Source of the DNA: Liquidambar formosana
Lineage: Eukaryota > Streptophyta > Magnoliopsida > Saxifragales > Altingiaceae
Reading direction: 5' to 3'
Length of the DNA: 64,000 nt
Assembly: GCA_039720395.1 (NCBI GenBank)
Contig: CM077832.1
Span: 30,687,316 to 30,751,315, forward strand
In this document: piece by piece, positions 13,255 to 26,402 of the stretch
Numbering within the stretch: the first letter of the stretch is position 1
How the letters are laid out: the number at the start of each line of letters is the position of its first letter
Translations under genes and position numbers: made by a program
The notes under the pieces: generated by a model
Database searches by the model: none
What the model was told of the DNA's origin: nothing
Seen by the model: the letters and a program-made list of their open reading frames with translations, nothing else

Positions 13255-15085
13255 CTTCACTTACTTCACTTATAGTGGGAATGAAGTGATAACCGGAAGT
13301 AGGAAATGAGAAAGAATTCAAAAAAGTGGACTAGTTTGTATAATGGAGCACTAGCATTGCCAAGGACATTCCCAGGGAATCCCATAGGTAGCAGCTCATC
13401 TTTCACGTGAAGGAGTGAAACTGTGAGTAAAGGACAATTATTTTGAAAAAAAGGCATGTTGCAAGCAAAGGGTTGGTGGGAGGGTTTTTTCACATTTTCA
13501 CGTGAAGAGGAAGTGAATGAGTGATTGAGTGAAGACTGTGAGGGACAATAATTTTTAAAATTATGCGGCGGCAATGCACCATTGACCATTCAGTAGCAAA
13601 AGAAAAAAACAGTCACTTATTTCTTTCATTGCTTTCATAATTTTCATTCACGTGAAGGAGTGGGAAGCTATGAGTGAGAAAAAATGATTCCCACCATTGG
13701 TTTGGAGTGGGAAGGATTGCACTTTGGAAAAAAATTCAACCAGTACTCCAGTAGTAGACCACAAAGCCAAAAACAGCAAAAAAATGATTCCTATCGATGA
13801 TAATCATTGATATACCTCTAATTTATTGCTGATATCTTGCATTAATTAGAGATAACGTTTTATCGCAAGAAGATATTGAATCGTTGGGTCTTGATACGAC
13901 AATGTATCGTCGATATCGACGATATTAAGGTCTATGGACTCCAGCATATATCGACGATATTAAGGTCTATAGACGCCATTATGGTGCAATGCAATTGTTA
14001 CACACCCATCCATATTTGAAGCACAACAATTTTGCATATTATACACAAAAAAAAAGAAAAAAAAAAGAATATACAGCAATAACAAAACACATCCATCTAT
14101 ATTTGAAGTACAACAGTTTTGAATTTCATACATAGGGAAAAAATATATATGAATATACAGTAATAACAAAACACACCCATCCATACTTAAAACACAACAG
14201 CTTTGCATATCATACACAGAAAAAAAAAAAGAGAATATACAGCAATAACAAAATAACAAAGAAATAATTGTGTTAGTTTAATAGTACAACGTGACAAATA
14301 AACAACAACGCATGTGGAGGACCAATTTGTCCCTAATTTATTAACATTACCAATAATGCATGTTGGGACCAGGATCCAAGAAAAATGCATTATTTAACAA
14401 ATAATGGCCACCAGGATCACATTATATGGGGGCTACCATAGATGATGCAAGATAATTACAACAATCATGCATCGGTTAATACTAATCGACAAATATTAAA
14501 ACCTAATTGACAAATATTGACCTTAGAAGAAAATTTTTTTCTAGCAAATGACATATAAACCCTAATTCTCAAATATTAAACACTAATCGATGAATATTAA
14601 ACACTAATCGACAATTAATAAACAACAAATATTTACCTGATGTATAGCGAAATCAAAAAACTTGTGTGGATAAATTAGTGTTGACTTGCTAGTGATCAAT
14701 CCACAAGCAAACCATCTTCTCTTCAACGGCCCTAATTCCCCTAGTTCTTTGATTTCCTTACTGTCTTCTCTCTAGTTCTTCCCAAAATCGACGTGATTGA
14801 GGATCAAAAAGGGGGGATTGAACTCACGTGCGGTCACATGATCACCAAAGAGGCGAGAATTAAGCCATGTCATCGCCCAGCAAGCCATTTCATCACCACA
14901 TAAGTTAGCACGTGTGCTCACGTGATACTCTGTCTATCTTTATTGACGTCCATCATTGTGTGTCCCACAATGAAACCAAACTTTTAATCTCGTCTCAAAA
15001 TTGAGCAATTTAAAGTTTATGGCCTACATTGAAACAAGGGGTTGAGTTGATGGTACTAATTGGTGAATAATAAAAAAATAAACAA
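13255..15085. other. Unassigned spacer before the tandem array
   Basis: The stretch holds two short tandem structures: a 35-bp duplication around the ATATCGACGATATTAAGG motif (13913 and 13948), and the roughly 84-bp triplication listed separately. Around 14460-14620 the phrase AATCGACAAATATTAAA recurs irregularly. No gene is recognised. Confidence 0.55.
14000..14255. repeat. Three-copy tandem repeat, about 84-bp period
   Basis: The units start near 14001, 14088 and 14172. Each runs from CACACCCATCCATA through a stretch like GCACAACA.TTTTGCATAT.ATACACA and an A-rich tract to AATATACAGCAATAACAAAA. Length differences come mainly from the A-tract. The open minus-strand frame seen here is a by-product of the repetition, not a gene. 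Confidence 0.8.
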
Positions 15086-17394
15086 AAAAAGATTTTTTGG
15101 CAATAGTTCTATAATATAATATTTCATTTATAATTAAATCATAAATAAAACCGTTAACCTTATAACCCCTTTTGATCCTAAACAAATTAAATTAACCATA
15201 TTTTAAGTTTAAAAATGTTTACAACTGTGCTACTCAAAATATGGTTTCCCTTTTTCGTGAGAATTATTTCAAAAATAATATATTATGTTAATTTTAAACG
15301 GCTTACAAAAAAACAAATCAAACAAAATTTAAAATATAAGAAAAAAAAAAAAGGGTGGGTTTTTTGGCCATAGTCTTATAATATAATATTTCATTTACAA
15401 TTAAGTCATAAATAAAACCGTTAACCTTATAACCTTTTTTGATCCCAAAAGGACGAAATTACTCATATTTTAAGTTTTAAAATATTTACAATTGCGCCAC
15501 TCAGGATTCGCTTTTCCAATTTCATGTGTACTATTCCAAAAATAATATATTATGTTAATTTTAAACGATTTACAAAATAACAAATCAAACAAAATTTAAA
15601 ATATCAGAACAAAAAAAAAAGGGTTTTTTGGCCATAGTCCTATGATATAATATTTCATTTACAATTAAATCATAAATAAAACCGTTAACCTCATAACCCC
15701 TTTTGATCCTAAACAGATGAAATTACCCATATTTTAAGTTTTAAAATGTTTACAATTGTGCCACTCAAAATATGGTTTCCCTTTTTTCGTGAGAACTATT
15801 CCAAAAATAATATATTATGTTAATTTTAAACGATTTACAAAACAACAAATCAAACAAAATTTAAAATATAAGAACCAAAAAAAAAAAAAAAAAAAAAAAG
15901 AAGGGGTTTTTTGGCTATAGTCCTATGATATAATATTTCATTTAAAATTAAATCATAAATAAAACCGTTAACCTGATAACCGCTCGATGGAGAAGGTGAG
16001 CCATATGAAGCCCATGTGATTCCTCGGGGGCCTTGTGCCTCTTATTAAGGGTGGGGTGTCATTTTGTTTGTATTGTTGAGGGATGAGTGTTGTTTTGGCT
16101 GGGATTTGGGTTTTTGGGTGTACAGCCCATGTGAGCTCTTCGATTTCTGTGGTCTTTGCGTAGAGGGAGATGTAAATCTCCTGTTGACAGCTTTGTACTG
16201 GCATTGCTTTGGACGTCTTCGATGCAAACCGTGGTCGGAATCGATTTGGGAGATCTGATCTTTTCTTGCATGTTGTGGTGTTTGCACAAAGGGAGATAAT
16301 CTCCTCTTGATAGCTTTATACTAGCCTCCATTTGAACGTCTTCGATGGGGATGGTGGTTGGAATCGGTTTACAAGATCTGATCTCCTTTTACATTTTGTT
16401 TAGTATATTTGACTATAAAGAGCCTGTTTTTATTTTGCTGCTTGCTTCGGAGGAAACCTGGTTTCTGCTTTACTTTTCTTCTTTGATTTACGATTTCCTT
16501 GTGCCATTTAAAATTCGGTTTTCTTATTTCATGTGTACTATTCCAAAAATAATATATTATGTCAATTTTAAACGATTTACAAAATAACAAATCAAACAAA
16601 ATTTAAAATATAAGAACAAAAAAAAGAAGAAGGGGTTTTTGGCCATAATCCTATAATATAATATTTTATTTACAATTAAATCATAAATAAAACCGTTAAC
16701 CTCATAACCCTTTTTGATCCTAAACAGATGAAATTACCGATATTTTAAGTTTTAAAATGTTTACAACTGTATCACTCAAAATATGGTTTCCCTTTTTCAT
16801 GAGAACTATTCCAAAAAGAATATATTGTGTTAATTTTAAACGATTTACAAAACAACAAATCAAAAAAAATTTAAAATATAAGAACAAAAAAAAAGAAGAA
16901 GGGTTTTTTGGCCATAGTTCTATAATATAATATTTCATTTACAATTAAATCATAAAGAAAACCGTTAACCTTATAACCCTTTTGATCATAAACAGACGAA
17001 ATTACTTATATTTTAAGTTTTAAAATATTTACAATTGCGCCACTCAAAATCTGCTTTTCCTATTTCATGCATACTATTCCAAAAATAATATATTATGTTA
17101 ATTTTAAATGATTTACAAAACAACAAATCAAACAAAATTTAAAATATAAGAACAAAAAAAAAAAAAAAAAACCATAATATTCCATTTACAATTGAATTAT
17201 AAATAAAATCATTAACCTTTATAACCACTTTTGATTCCAAACGGACGAAATTACCATCATTTTGTATTTTATAATATTTATAATTGTGCCACTCTAATTC
17301 TGTTTTCCGTATTTCGTGTCTACTATCCACAAAATATTATATTATGCCAATTTTAATTAATTTTCAAAACAACAGATCAAACAAAATTTAAAAT
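15086..17394. repeat. Tandem repeat array, about 265-bp unit (left block)
   Basis: At least seven head-to-tail units are visible, with the landmark TTTTTTGGCCATAGTC at about 15097, 15362, 15624, 15905, 16633 and 16905, and a truncated one near 17165. Each unit then runs through ATAATATAATATTTCATTTA, AATAAAACCGTTAACC, TCATAACCCCTTTTGATC, TTTTAAGTTTTAAAAT, TGTGCCACTCAAAAT and CAAACAAAATTTAAAATATA. Spacing is about 264-281 bp, varying with the poly-A tract. One unit is disrupted by unrelated sequence (15978-16505). The array resumes after the solo LTR at 20011 and after the PIF element at 32692. Confidence 0.9.
15978..16505. repeat. GC-richer segment replacing part of one array unit, with a 127-bp duplication
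   Basis: The segment starts just after the GTTAACC landmark and ends where the unit resumes at GTGCCATTTAAAATTCGG. It is clearly less AT-rich than the array. Inside, a unit of roughly 127 bp is present twice (GGGAGAT..AATCTCC..TTGA.AGCTTT.TACT...GACGTCTTCGATG...AGATCTGATCT). About 180 bp of the normal repeat unit are missing at this point, so it replaced sequence rather than simply inserting. Its origin is unknown; overlapping open frames on both strands are probably incidental. Confidence 0.6.
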
Positions 17395-20010
17395 TATGAT
17401 AACCCAAACATTTGCCACTCTAATTATTAATTGATTTTTATAACTATTATTATTAACTTCATTATTATCGTGATAATTATTACAAAGTATTATTTTTATT
17501 ATTGTTGTTATCATTATTATAATTATTATTAATATTTATCACTATTTATTCATCACCAAAACTTTAGGATATATAGCAATATTACCAATTTATGATAATA
17601 ATATAATTAATGATGTAATTAATTCTATATAAGATGAGGTCATGCTTACATGGGGAAGGGAGAGGTGGCAACATCCTAAGGATTGCTTTCATGTAGACAG
17701 AGAGGGGAAGTAGAAAAAAAAATTACGTTTGCTTGGGAATTAAGGAATAAGAAAGAATCTTAAGCAATAAATGAGAGGAAGACTACATTGACTTGAGGGG
17801 GGTTTTTTAAGGGGTTGATGTTCAGTCAATTTTCATGCTGCACAAGCTTAGAGAGAGAGTAACAAAAAGAGAGAAATAGAAAGAGAAAGAAGGAAGCCCA
17901 ATCACGAGAATTTCTAAAGCATTCTTCTACAAACTTGAGGTGAGGTTTCTCATGCCTGAATGATGTGAGAATGGTTTTAAAAGTTTCATGATGATTGGTT
18001 AGTGTTTGAATGAGTTTTGAAGTTTCAAGAAAGCATTAATAGCTTCTTTAATACTTTGTTTGAATATTTATCCATGTAGGTTTAATGAAACTCTATGAAA
18101 TTTTTACTATAATCTCATTACATTATAAGGAAGCTACTGTATAAAAACAAGGCATTCAAACCTTGTACATTTAGAGAAAGAAATACCCAAACCGAAACCA
18201 TAAATTTCCAAAACTGTACTAATAGGTAGCTTATTTGATTTTTTATGATATTTTTATAATATTTTACATGAAAAACTAAGCAAAATGGGCTTTTAAATCA
18301 TCAAAAAAGGTTGAGAAATAAATTAGTTATGAATTTTTAAAGTTTTGATAAATTCTTAAAAGAAATGCAAACAGCAGTTGTGATTCTATCTTGCGTGAGG
18401 AAGGAAGATGGGTAAATGATTGGGTGTGGACCGTGTGGTAGAGTGCACTATAGGCTATGTGTATCCTTGTGTAATTGGCCATGTAAGGCCCTTATTAGGT
18501 GCTAAAAATATTTTTAAAAGTCCTATAAAAATACTAGAAACTTATGTTTACAATTTTGTAGCCATTTGAGTATGATAACATGGGTTTCAAAAAATCAGGA
18601 GATTTTAACCCTTTTGTGTAGTTTATTTTCAAACTTTGACTAGTTTAAACAAAATGTATAGAATACCATTTGACTCACGAATTGAACCATTGGATTCATA
18701 TCAACAAAATCAACATGAGGGTATTTTTAAGGTGAAATGAATGTTTTAATTTTGGGTATTACTTTATTCACGTGTAAAATGACCATTTTATCCCTACTTA
18801 CTAAAAATAGCTCAAATGGATTCCAAATTGCGTTTTGTTCAAACCTATGCAATTTCTATGAGAAGTAGAACACTTTAGGGACTTTTTATTAATATTTTTA
18901 TGATGTCATCATAGTCCTCATATTTTTATATTGCAATATAACCCCTAAACTTATGGATAATTTCAAAATTTCCCCAAATTGAATATTTAGCTTTAAGATT
19001 TATGTTGAGTAGTTTAATTAAGATTGTTAATGGTGGTAGAGCATAATATGAATGATAATGCATGAGCATGGATATTCATATTCATAATTGGATATCGAAA
19101 TATTATTGAGATTAATTAGTATAAGTACATGATATTAACATCCATATGTTGAACAATATAATTATTAATGCATGTACAAACATGTATCAAGTTATTCAGT
19201 GATATGTTTATGTGAAGTTGAATGCTTATTCTTGTGATTGAGATTGAAATGTTGAGATGAGAGACAAGCATGTATCAAATTATTATGTGATATATTTATG
19301 TGAAGTTGATTATACTTGTGATTGAAATTGAAATGTTGAAATTTTGAGATGAGACGATCGGGTTGAGAAAGCCCTGCAGTTAGTGCACTAATATGCTACT
19401 CCATTTTTGAGGACAAGAGGCTAGTGGGGCAATATACACATATAATGAGAGGTGTGTGCTGTAGTCGTGGATAGTATATCCTGTATGAGCAGACAGGTAT
19501 GCTATAATTGTTTTTGCAAGTTGCAATAGGCAATAGAGGCATAAGTACGTGCAAATTTTATATGCTTGAGTGGCATAAATTTTGAGAAGTGCTATTAACA
19601 TCATTGTAGTATGAGATGTTACAGAAATGCTGTTAAATGTAAGACGAATTGTTGTATACTAATGTTAAGCATTCATGAATGAATTCTCTCACTGATCCAT
19701 GGTTTGCTCACCCTTTTATTAAAAATTATTTTTCAAGATCTGGAATTTGTGAGCTATTGAGAAGACATGAATAGAGGAACATATTTTCCTGATTCGATAG
19801 TTGTTTTGTTTGATAAGTTGACATATGTGATTTAATATCAAATAATGATGTATTGTAATAATTATAATTTAGTATATGAGGTAATAATGAAATTAATATT
19901 TATGTGACGTAATATTTGTCAATATGGTGTCACTTGGAGGATGAATGTATAAGGTTTTGAGTCGTCACTATCTCAGTAGGCTTGAGCAAGGCTATTTTTG
20001 GGGCGTGACA
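17395..20010 (+). mobile_element. Ty3-type solo LTR, TGTGATAACCC family, copy 2
   Basis: The LTR starts TATGATAACCCAAACATTTG (the expected TGTG with one G-to-A change) and ends TTGGGGCGTGACA. The 5-bp flanks are identical (AAAAT at 17390-17394 and 20011-20015). It aligns with the copy at 10822-13249 throughout. The empty site can be read directly from neighbouring array units, which have CAAAATTTAAAATATAAGAA uninterrupted. It contains a local duplication of ACATGTATCAA..TATT near 19180-19290. It is 2,616 bp with no coding sequence. Confidence 0.9.
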
Positions 20011-20640
20011 AAAATATAAGAACAAAAGAAAGAAATAGTTTTTTTGGCCATAGCATCATAATATAATATTTTATTTACAATTTAATTATAAAAAAAACCG
20101 TTAATCTCATAATCTCTTTTTATCTCAAATAGACGAAATTACCCTTAGTTTGAGTTTTAAAATATTTATAGCCCTGTCTCTCAAATTCTGCTTTCCCTAT
20201 TTGGTGTATACTATCCTAAAAATACAATATTATGCAAATTTTAAACAATTCCTAAAATAACGGATTAAACAAAATTTAAAATATAAGAAGAAAAAAAAAG
20301 GTTTTTTTGGATGTAGCCATATAATATAATAATTCATTTACAATTAAATCATATATAAAACTATTAATCTCATAACCCTTTTTTATTCCAAACGGACGAA
20401 ATTACTAGTATTTTAAGTTTAAAAATATTTACAATTGTGGCACTCAATGTACACTTTCTTTATTTCATGCTTACTATACCAAAAATATTATATTATGCTA
20501 ATTTAAAAAAATTTCCAAAACAATAGATCAAACAAAATTTAAAATATAAGAACAAAAATAAAAAAAAAGTTTTGGCGCCGTAGCACAATTATATAATATT
20601 TCATCTACAATTAAAGCATAAATAAAATCGTTAACTTCAT
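20011..20640. repeat. Tandem repeat array (middle block)
   Basis: More diverged units of the 265-bp repeat, with landmarks at about 20040, 20305 and 20570, continue after the solo LTR. The last unit stops inside the sequence CGTTAACTTCATAA, which is completed at 32692 after the PIF/Harbinger insertion. Confidence 0.88.
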
Positions 20641-20797
20641 AAGAGCATATCTAACGGTGATGCATTTCATGAAGCAAAGCTATATTTGCCTTATGTGTGA
20701 AAATCACTTATCCAACAGGTAAGACATTGCTTGAGTCAAATATAGTTTGAGGAATATCTTGAGCTAGATTTTCTTTTAGATTTGCTTTGAGCCATTT

Positions 20798-21121
20798 TTG
20801 CTACATCATCTCCTTCCCTTTCATTTACCCACCACAATCACAACCGCATCAACTAACATCCCCGGGAAAATTATTGGGGATTTTCTAGACAACCGAAGAG
20901 AAAATCACATAAAAAATTATAAAACACAATCATATATATATATATATGAATGCATAATCAACAAATATGAAAAAATACAACAAAATGCATCAAAAAAATG
21001 CAAAACAAAAGTTGGGTGGATAATCCAGATCGATGATAAAGCGAAGGTTTTCAAAAGCAGCACAGAAAGGAAGTGTGAAATCTCTGCTCCAATTACCCCA
21101 AGAAGATCCCCTAATTCTTGA
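20798..21121 (+). other. Subterminal open frame of the PIF element, probably non-coding
   Basis: A frame of about 107 codons lies just inside the left terminus. It is lysine- and asparagine-rich, follows an AT microsatellite (20933-20947), and has no resemblance I recognise. It is listed only to account for the stretch; I do not regard it as a gene. Confidence 0.2.
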
Positions 21122-21631
21122 CAAAACTATCGTCATTTGCATATCTGAAATGCCGTTACATGTCAAGCCTATAACGACCCGAAATAGGAACCGTTAGTTA
21201 TATAGTAAGAAAATCAATTTTAAAGCCAATTTTGGTGGATGTTTAATAAAATTAATTCTTTTGAAAACATTTTTAGAAAATCTGGCATGGTCCCGTTTGT
21301 AAATAGGACATACCAAGTTATTGACTAATCATAAATCTGTAGAAAACCCATTTATAATCATTTTCAACCATCCACACAATATTCCAAAAATAAATTAAAC
21401 TACAAGCTGTATCGTAGTCACATGGGTCTCATCCACATCTGCTTCCACTACTTATCTATTTATTATAGGCCATGAATTAAAATTAATACATGCCTAGGCT
21501 CAAAGCCGAAATAAAATACAATGATCCTCTATATGAATACAAGCATGCTAATGTGCTTCCCAACCCCAGGTTAAGCTTTATTTTGAAAATATGACCTACA
21601 AGAAAAACTGTGGGGGTATGAGCTATACACT

Positions 21632-24186
21632 TGTCACAACCTATTTTTGCACCACCTTACTAGGGTTTGCCATTCCATGCATGTTTTTTAGTCTAGTTAT
21701 TTGCATTAGTTTTCTAGAGTCTCAAAGATATTGGATATGCATTTTGGTTCAATTTGTAGTTGATTTTGAGGGATAATAAGAGCTTTTGTGACTTGAGGGG
21801 CATAATCGTCTTTTAGGTCACAAACTTTTCGTTTAACCTTGAAATGATCTCCAAATTATCCATTGGAGTTCATATTGATGCATATGAGGTATTTCTAGGT
21901 TCAATTTGATGAATCAATGGTTCAGGATTAAAATGGCTTAATATGGTTCAAGTTGGTTAATTGACCTTTCTTTGGGTTAGCTCAAAATTAGCTCACAATT
22001 GCCAATCAATTCTTTTCAAATTGACTTTAATTAGTCATCATTTTATCCCTAAAAGTGTTTTAGAAAGTTTAATTTTGGTTTGGAAAATATTTGGTTCAAT
22101 CCTATGTGCATACCTATGCTTTGCAAAGGTAGAGCATAGCGGTTAACTGCCTTTGTCAAACCTAACCATGCCCCCATGGTTAGTGGTTTTGACCCTAAAA
22201 GGTTCAAAAATGTATTCCTCATCGAAACACGGTCGTTTTGGCTTTTATTTCATCAAAATCGGAGTTGATTTGACCTCTAAAACACTCCTGGAAGGAAAGG
22301 AGTCCTCGGGTGACCACCCAGCCCTAGGAGGTCAGCTTGGGTGGCCACCCGGCCCTGGGAGGTCAGCTCGGGTGACCACCTAGCCCTAGGTGGCTAGCCG
22401 CCCAACCCACCAAAGGGCTGGTGGTCACCCGAGACCACTTCCTGAAATTTTTGCTGAAGCGGATTTTCTTCCTATTTTGATGTACTAGGACTCTTTTGGA
22501 CGACTTTCCTTCTAGTTTTTGGTAACTTTTGGGTTTCTTAAGCACCAAGGGAGTCTCTAATAACCCTTGGATTAAATTTTAGGGTTTTATTCCTAGCCAT
22601 TGATTTATCCTAATTGAACCCTATAAATACCCCACTATGCTTTAGCACAAAAGGAGGCAATTGGAGGCCACTTTATGTATTAAACTTGAGTGTGTGAGAG
22701 AGAATAAGAGAGAGAGAGTTAAAGGAGAGTTGGAGTTCCTGTTGTAGCCTTGAAGAAGCTTGATTCAAGTCATCCACAAGTCAAGAAGAGAGTCTCTACA
22801 GCAGTAAGGTAGCTTTCCTAAGGTATTTTTTCTGTTTTATTCAAGCTTAAACTAGGGTTTCTTATAGAATAGGTCTATTACATGCTAAAGTTGAGTTTTT
22901 TATCATGTGTTATAGCTTGAGTTAGTTAATATACATGGTTTAAATACTGTTCATCGTGAGTTATGCATGCTTTAGAGTTGTTTTATAGGTTTTAATGCAA
23001 GTTTGTGAGTTTAGGGTTTTTATTGTCCTTGTTTTAGGTTAGTTTCACATAGTATGTTAGTTTAGAATTTTTTATTGATTTTTCTTCATGGTTGCTGTAT
23101 ATGTATTGCATATAGAATAACTATGATATTTTTTTGCATTCATATAGTTGATTTTAGGGTTTTTATGCATGTCATGATTCTACGATTATATTAGGGTTTA
23201 TGAGAGTTCACTATTTCTGCTGCTTGTATATTTAGTGGATGATTTTAGGCCATAATACCATTCTGTCCAAATTTGCATATTATTATTTTTGCATGGTTTT
23301 GAGCACGTGTAAGGGTGCAAACAGGGGTGATAATCGCTTTATTGCATATAAGGCTGTTGTTGTTTAAGTTTGCTAATGCTTGGAGTAATTGCATAAGGTA
23401 AGTAGGGTTTGAAGGTACCCAAATTCACCTTGTTCTTCCTTATTCTTTCTCTTTTCCCTCCTTAGGGTTGTTTCTTAATATGGACATACAATATAATTAG
23501 AGGTTTCCCTAATTAATAAAATACCCTTTTTATCAAAGTTTCCATCCTGTGGAAGTTGCTTGATTTAAAACTTGGTTTATTTATCAAATATCACATTCTC
23601 TTTTAAATAAGGAAACCTAAGGTTTTTACCAGGTTTATATTAGGATTTAACCCTAATTTTAATTGAACTAAGTGGACTTTGATCCATGTATTTTGTTGCA
23701 TGGTACGTAGGTGCTCTTTTTGAGGCTCAAGTCCGTTCTAGGATCCAAGTATCCTAGGCCTTTCTTTTTTCTCTTCCGTTTTTTCTATTTTATTTTATTT
23801 TCTTTATTTGATTATGCATGGATGATTGGATGGGATATATGATATGCATGCTGTCTTGTGATGATATATGTTGATTTTGTGTGTTGAAAAGACTTTAATT
23901 TAGCCCAAATAAACTAAAAGACCGAAAGGGTGACATGGGTGCCTATAGGCTTTGCCTAGAACCTTCCCATGTCATAACTTAGCCTCCGAATCCCTAGTTT
24001 CTTTGGTTTGCAAAAGACTTGTTTTTGCCTTTCCTTTTTAAACATGGAGTCATTCAAATTGTTTTCTTTAAAACAAAATGGTTTTAGGGTTTTCCTTGTT
24101 TCCTTTAAAAAATAAGGTGGCGACTCCTTTTCTTTTTCAAACTGTTTATTTTGCCAATCCTTGTGGGCCGATTTTCGGGGTTCACA
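21632..24186 (+). mobile_element. Ty3-type solo LTR, copy B
   Basis: It starts TGTCACAACCTATTTTTGC and ends GGGGTTCACA, 2,555 bp. It is homologous to LTR copy A through the GAAACACGGTCGTTTTGG, AAGTCCGTTCTAGGATCCAA and GGTGGCGACTCC blocks. A TATA box (CCTATAAATACC, about 22619) lies at the equivalent position. The 5-bp flanks ACACT and ATGCT match at 3 of 5 positions with two transitions, consistent with an old insertion. It sits inside the LTR at 21170-25929. Confidence 0.82.
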
Positions 24187-25575
24187 ATGCTGAGTAGGAA
24201 ACATTTCTCAAAATAACCCAATGTTTTTTAAAAAACCATAATTTATATACTTTTCAGGAGCCCTGCAAAACCATTGATTAAGTTATAATATAATTTTTCA
24301 GTAAATAAAACTAATACAGGTATAATGAAATAAACTACAAAAGTTCAATCATTTAACACCAACGTCCCTTTTTCTTTTTTTTAAAAGGTAAGAAGTAACT
24401 CAGGTTATTTGTTATTAAATCATCATTTTTTGATATCATATCACGGCCTTATAAGCTAATAATCATCATCCGCTATATCTGGCAATCAATAACATTAGTC
24501 TTTCAAACTGATAAATCCTCCCCAGGTCATACGGGGCTCTCACGAGCGGAAAATAAGGGGAAACACTATGGATCCTACCTGGGTCTAGAAAGTAACCCCA
24601 TCATGAAGAAACACTATGATCCTACTTGGACCAAAAAGTAACCTCATATTCGGGTATGTAGCCCAGGACTAAAGGATAGGAAGACACGGCAAGACATCTC
24701 GTTCCTTTAGGACCGCAGTAATCTTATCTCTAGTAGCCCTCATCACCATATCCACATCATCACCACTTATCTTTTCATTTACTAATTTCATAATTCTCAC
24801 ATAAACCGGAAAATTATATATAAATTTTCCAAGAAAACCATATAACAGGTTTATGCAGTTAAATCATATGAAATAACCCCCATAATTTATATAAATCAAT
24901 TCCCAACCATTTTTCAAAATAATGGTTTCAAAAACATTGATATAAAAGTGACACCCAACATTTTGACTACACAAAATAGTCCAATAGGTTTTAAAACCAA
25001 CCCATTAAACCCTTAAACATATAAAAGTTTCATAAATAACAAGAATATAACAAATGGGGTTTGTAAATCAACCCATTATATCACAAATCATGTGAGGGTT
25101 TTGAAATGTAACATGCACATAACCGACTAGGGAATAATACAAAACTCTAGATTTTCCAAAATTTATCAAAACTCATAACATATGCCCACATGCATGATAT
25201 TTATGCAAAACATGCCAAATACATGTATTTTTTGCATGATTTAACCCCAAAACCCCCATGCATTAATGGTTTAAGATGAGAAAATGCCCATACCTTAAAA
25301 ATAGAGTGAAGAAATCCAAATCCACAACCATAGACATGTAGATCAGGCCAAAATACGCCAGATCCGAGCTCACCGGCATCGGATCGAGGCTGCCGTGCTC
25401 CAGTGAGCCGCTGTCGAGCCTCCACCCCCTTCTCCTTCTCTTCTTCTCTCTCTCTTTCTCTTAGCTGAGAAGAATGGGTAAGAACCCTCTAGAAGTTGGG
25501 TTTATAAAGGGAGTATAAGTGTGGGGTATAATGGTCCTTTTACCCCATTAAAATCTAGCCCAAAAACTGAAATTC

Positions 25576-25865
25576 GTGCATTATAGTCGACTATAATGAA
25601 TTATAGTCAACTAAAACTCCCCAAATGAACAGTATTGTAACCTTTTGCCTGACAATATAGCCGACTGTAAATCATTATAGTCAGCTAAATTGTTTAACAT
25701 GCACAATAAGAGATTCTGACTGACAATATAGTTGATTATAAGTTATTACAGTCAACTAAATTGCTTAACATGCATAAAAGGAAATTTTGCTTAACAATAT
25801 AGTCGACTATAAGTCACTGTAGTCAACTATATTGCTTAACAAACACAAAAAGAAGTGTTAGGCTC
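25576..25865. repeat. 71-bp tandem repeats with TATAGTCGACTATA palindromes
   Basis: Three units start with CAATATAG at 25653, 25724 and 25795, exactly 71 bp apart, preceded by a partial unit at about 25576. Each contains two arms resembling TATAGTCGACTATA and TATAGTCAACTA, so each unit carries a near-palindrome around a SalI-like GTCGAC core. They lie in the upstream (U3) part of the minus-strand LTR, before its putative TATA box. Confidence 0.8.
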
Positions 25866-26390
25866 ACGAAAACCTACCTTAGCACATCCTAACCCAAAAT
25901 TCTCATGAATCAAGCCTTGGGTCCTCACAATGCCTATGGTGCAGAATCAGAATTGGAGGAGTCCTCTCTATGTTGCAGCGATTAATAGGCGACTTGGGCT
26001 TTTAAATGAGAGAGAGAAGAGGGAGAGGGAGAGTTAGATAGAGAGAGGAGATCGAGATGGGAGTCTTGTGGGTTTTCTAAAAAGAGAAGAGAGGAGAGAG
26101 GGGATTGGGGGTTGAGTTTTCTAAACTCATCCAGATCCAAAGAGAAGAGTGGATAGAAGGAGGTGGGGCTGTTTGGGGGTGTTTGGTTGGGATTTTGAAT
26201 GTTCCCAATAGATAAAGAGAACAAACTCATGGATAAAAAGAAATACACATATTGAACTAAAGGATAAAATAAAAAATAAAAAATTGATGCTATTATGGAA
26301 TGAGCCGTTGCACAACGGCTATTTTTCTTAATCTGCTGCCAATATGCTCGCTTATGCACTAAGCTATTGTGCAACGGCTATTTTTTCTCC

Positions 26391-26402
26391 TATAAAATCC
26401 CT
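26391..26402 (+). promoter_or_regulatory. TATA box of the PIF element ORF1
   Basis: CCTATAAAATCC lies upstream of the ORF1-like frame. The phrase TGTGCAACGGCTATTTTT just before it is repeated about 65 bp upstream (CACAACGGCTATTTTTC, about 26310), suggesting a duplicated promoter element. Confidence 0.5.

Larger units (their letters stand above)
21170..25929 (-). mobile_element. Ty3-type solo LTR of a third family, split by LTR copy B
   Basis: On the minus strand the LTR begins TGTGAGGACCCAAGGCTTG (from 25929) and ends CCTATTTCGGGTCGTTATA (21170), a TGTGAGGACCC...GGGTCGTTACA style I associate with chromovirus-type Ty3 elements. The expected terminal ACA reads ATA here. Flanking 5-mers are AAGCC (21165-21169) and ATGCC (25930-25934), 4 of 5 matching. 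Removing the nested LTR B leaves about 2.2 kb. Minus-strand TTTATAAACCC near 25500 is a plausible TATA box. It contains the 71-bp tandem repeat at 25576-25865. No internal domain is present. Confidence 0.78.

Noticed and set aside
13266..13589. 107-codon minus-strand frame
   Set aside because: It contains no recognisable motif and lies between transposon and repeat sequence; composition looks random.
25982..26374. 130-codon minus-strand frame rich in Ser and Leu
   Set aside because: It is antisense to a purine-rich GAGAGA region in the PIF element, which gives an open SL-rich frame by composition alone.
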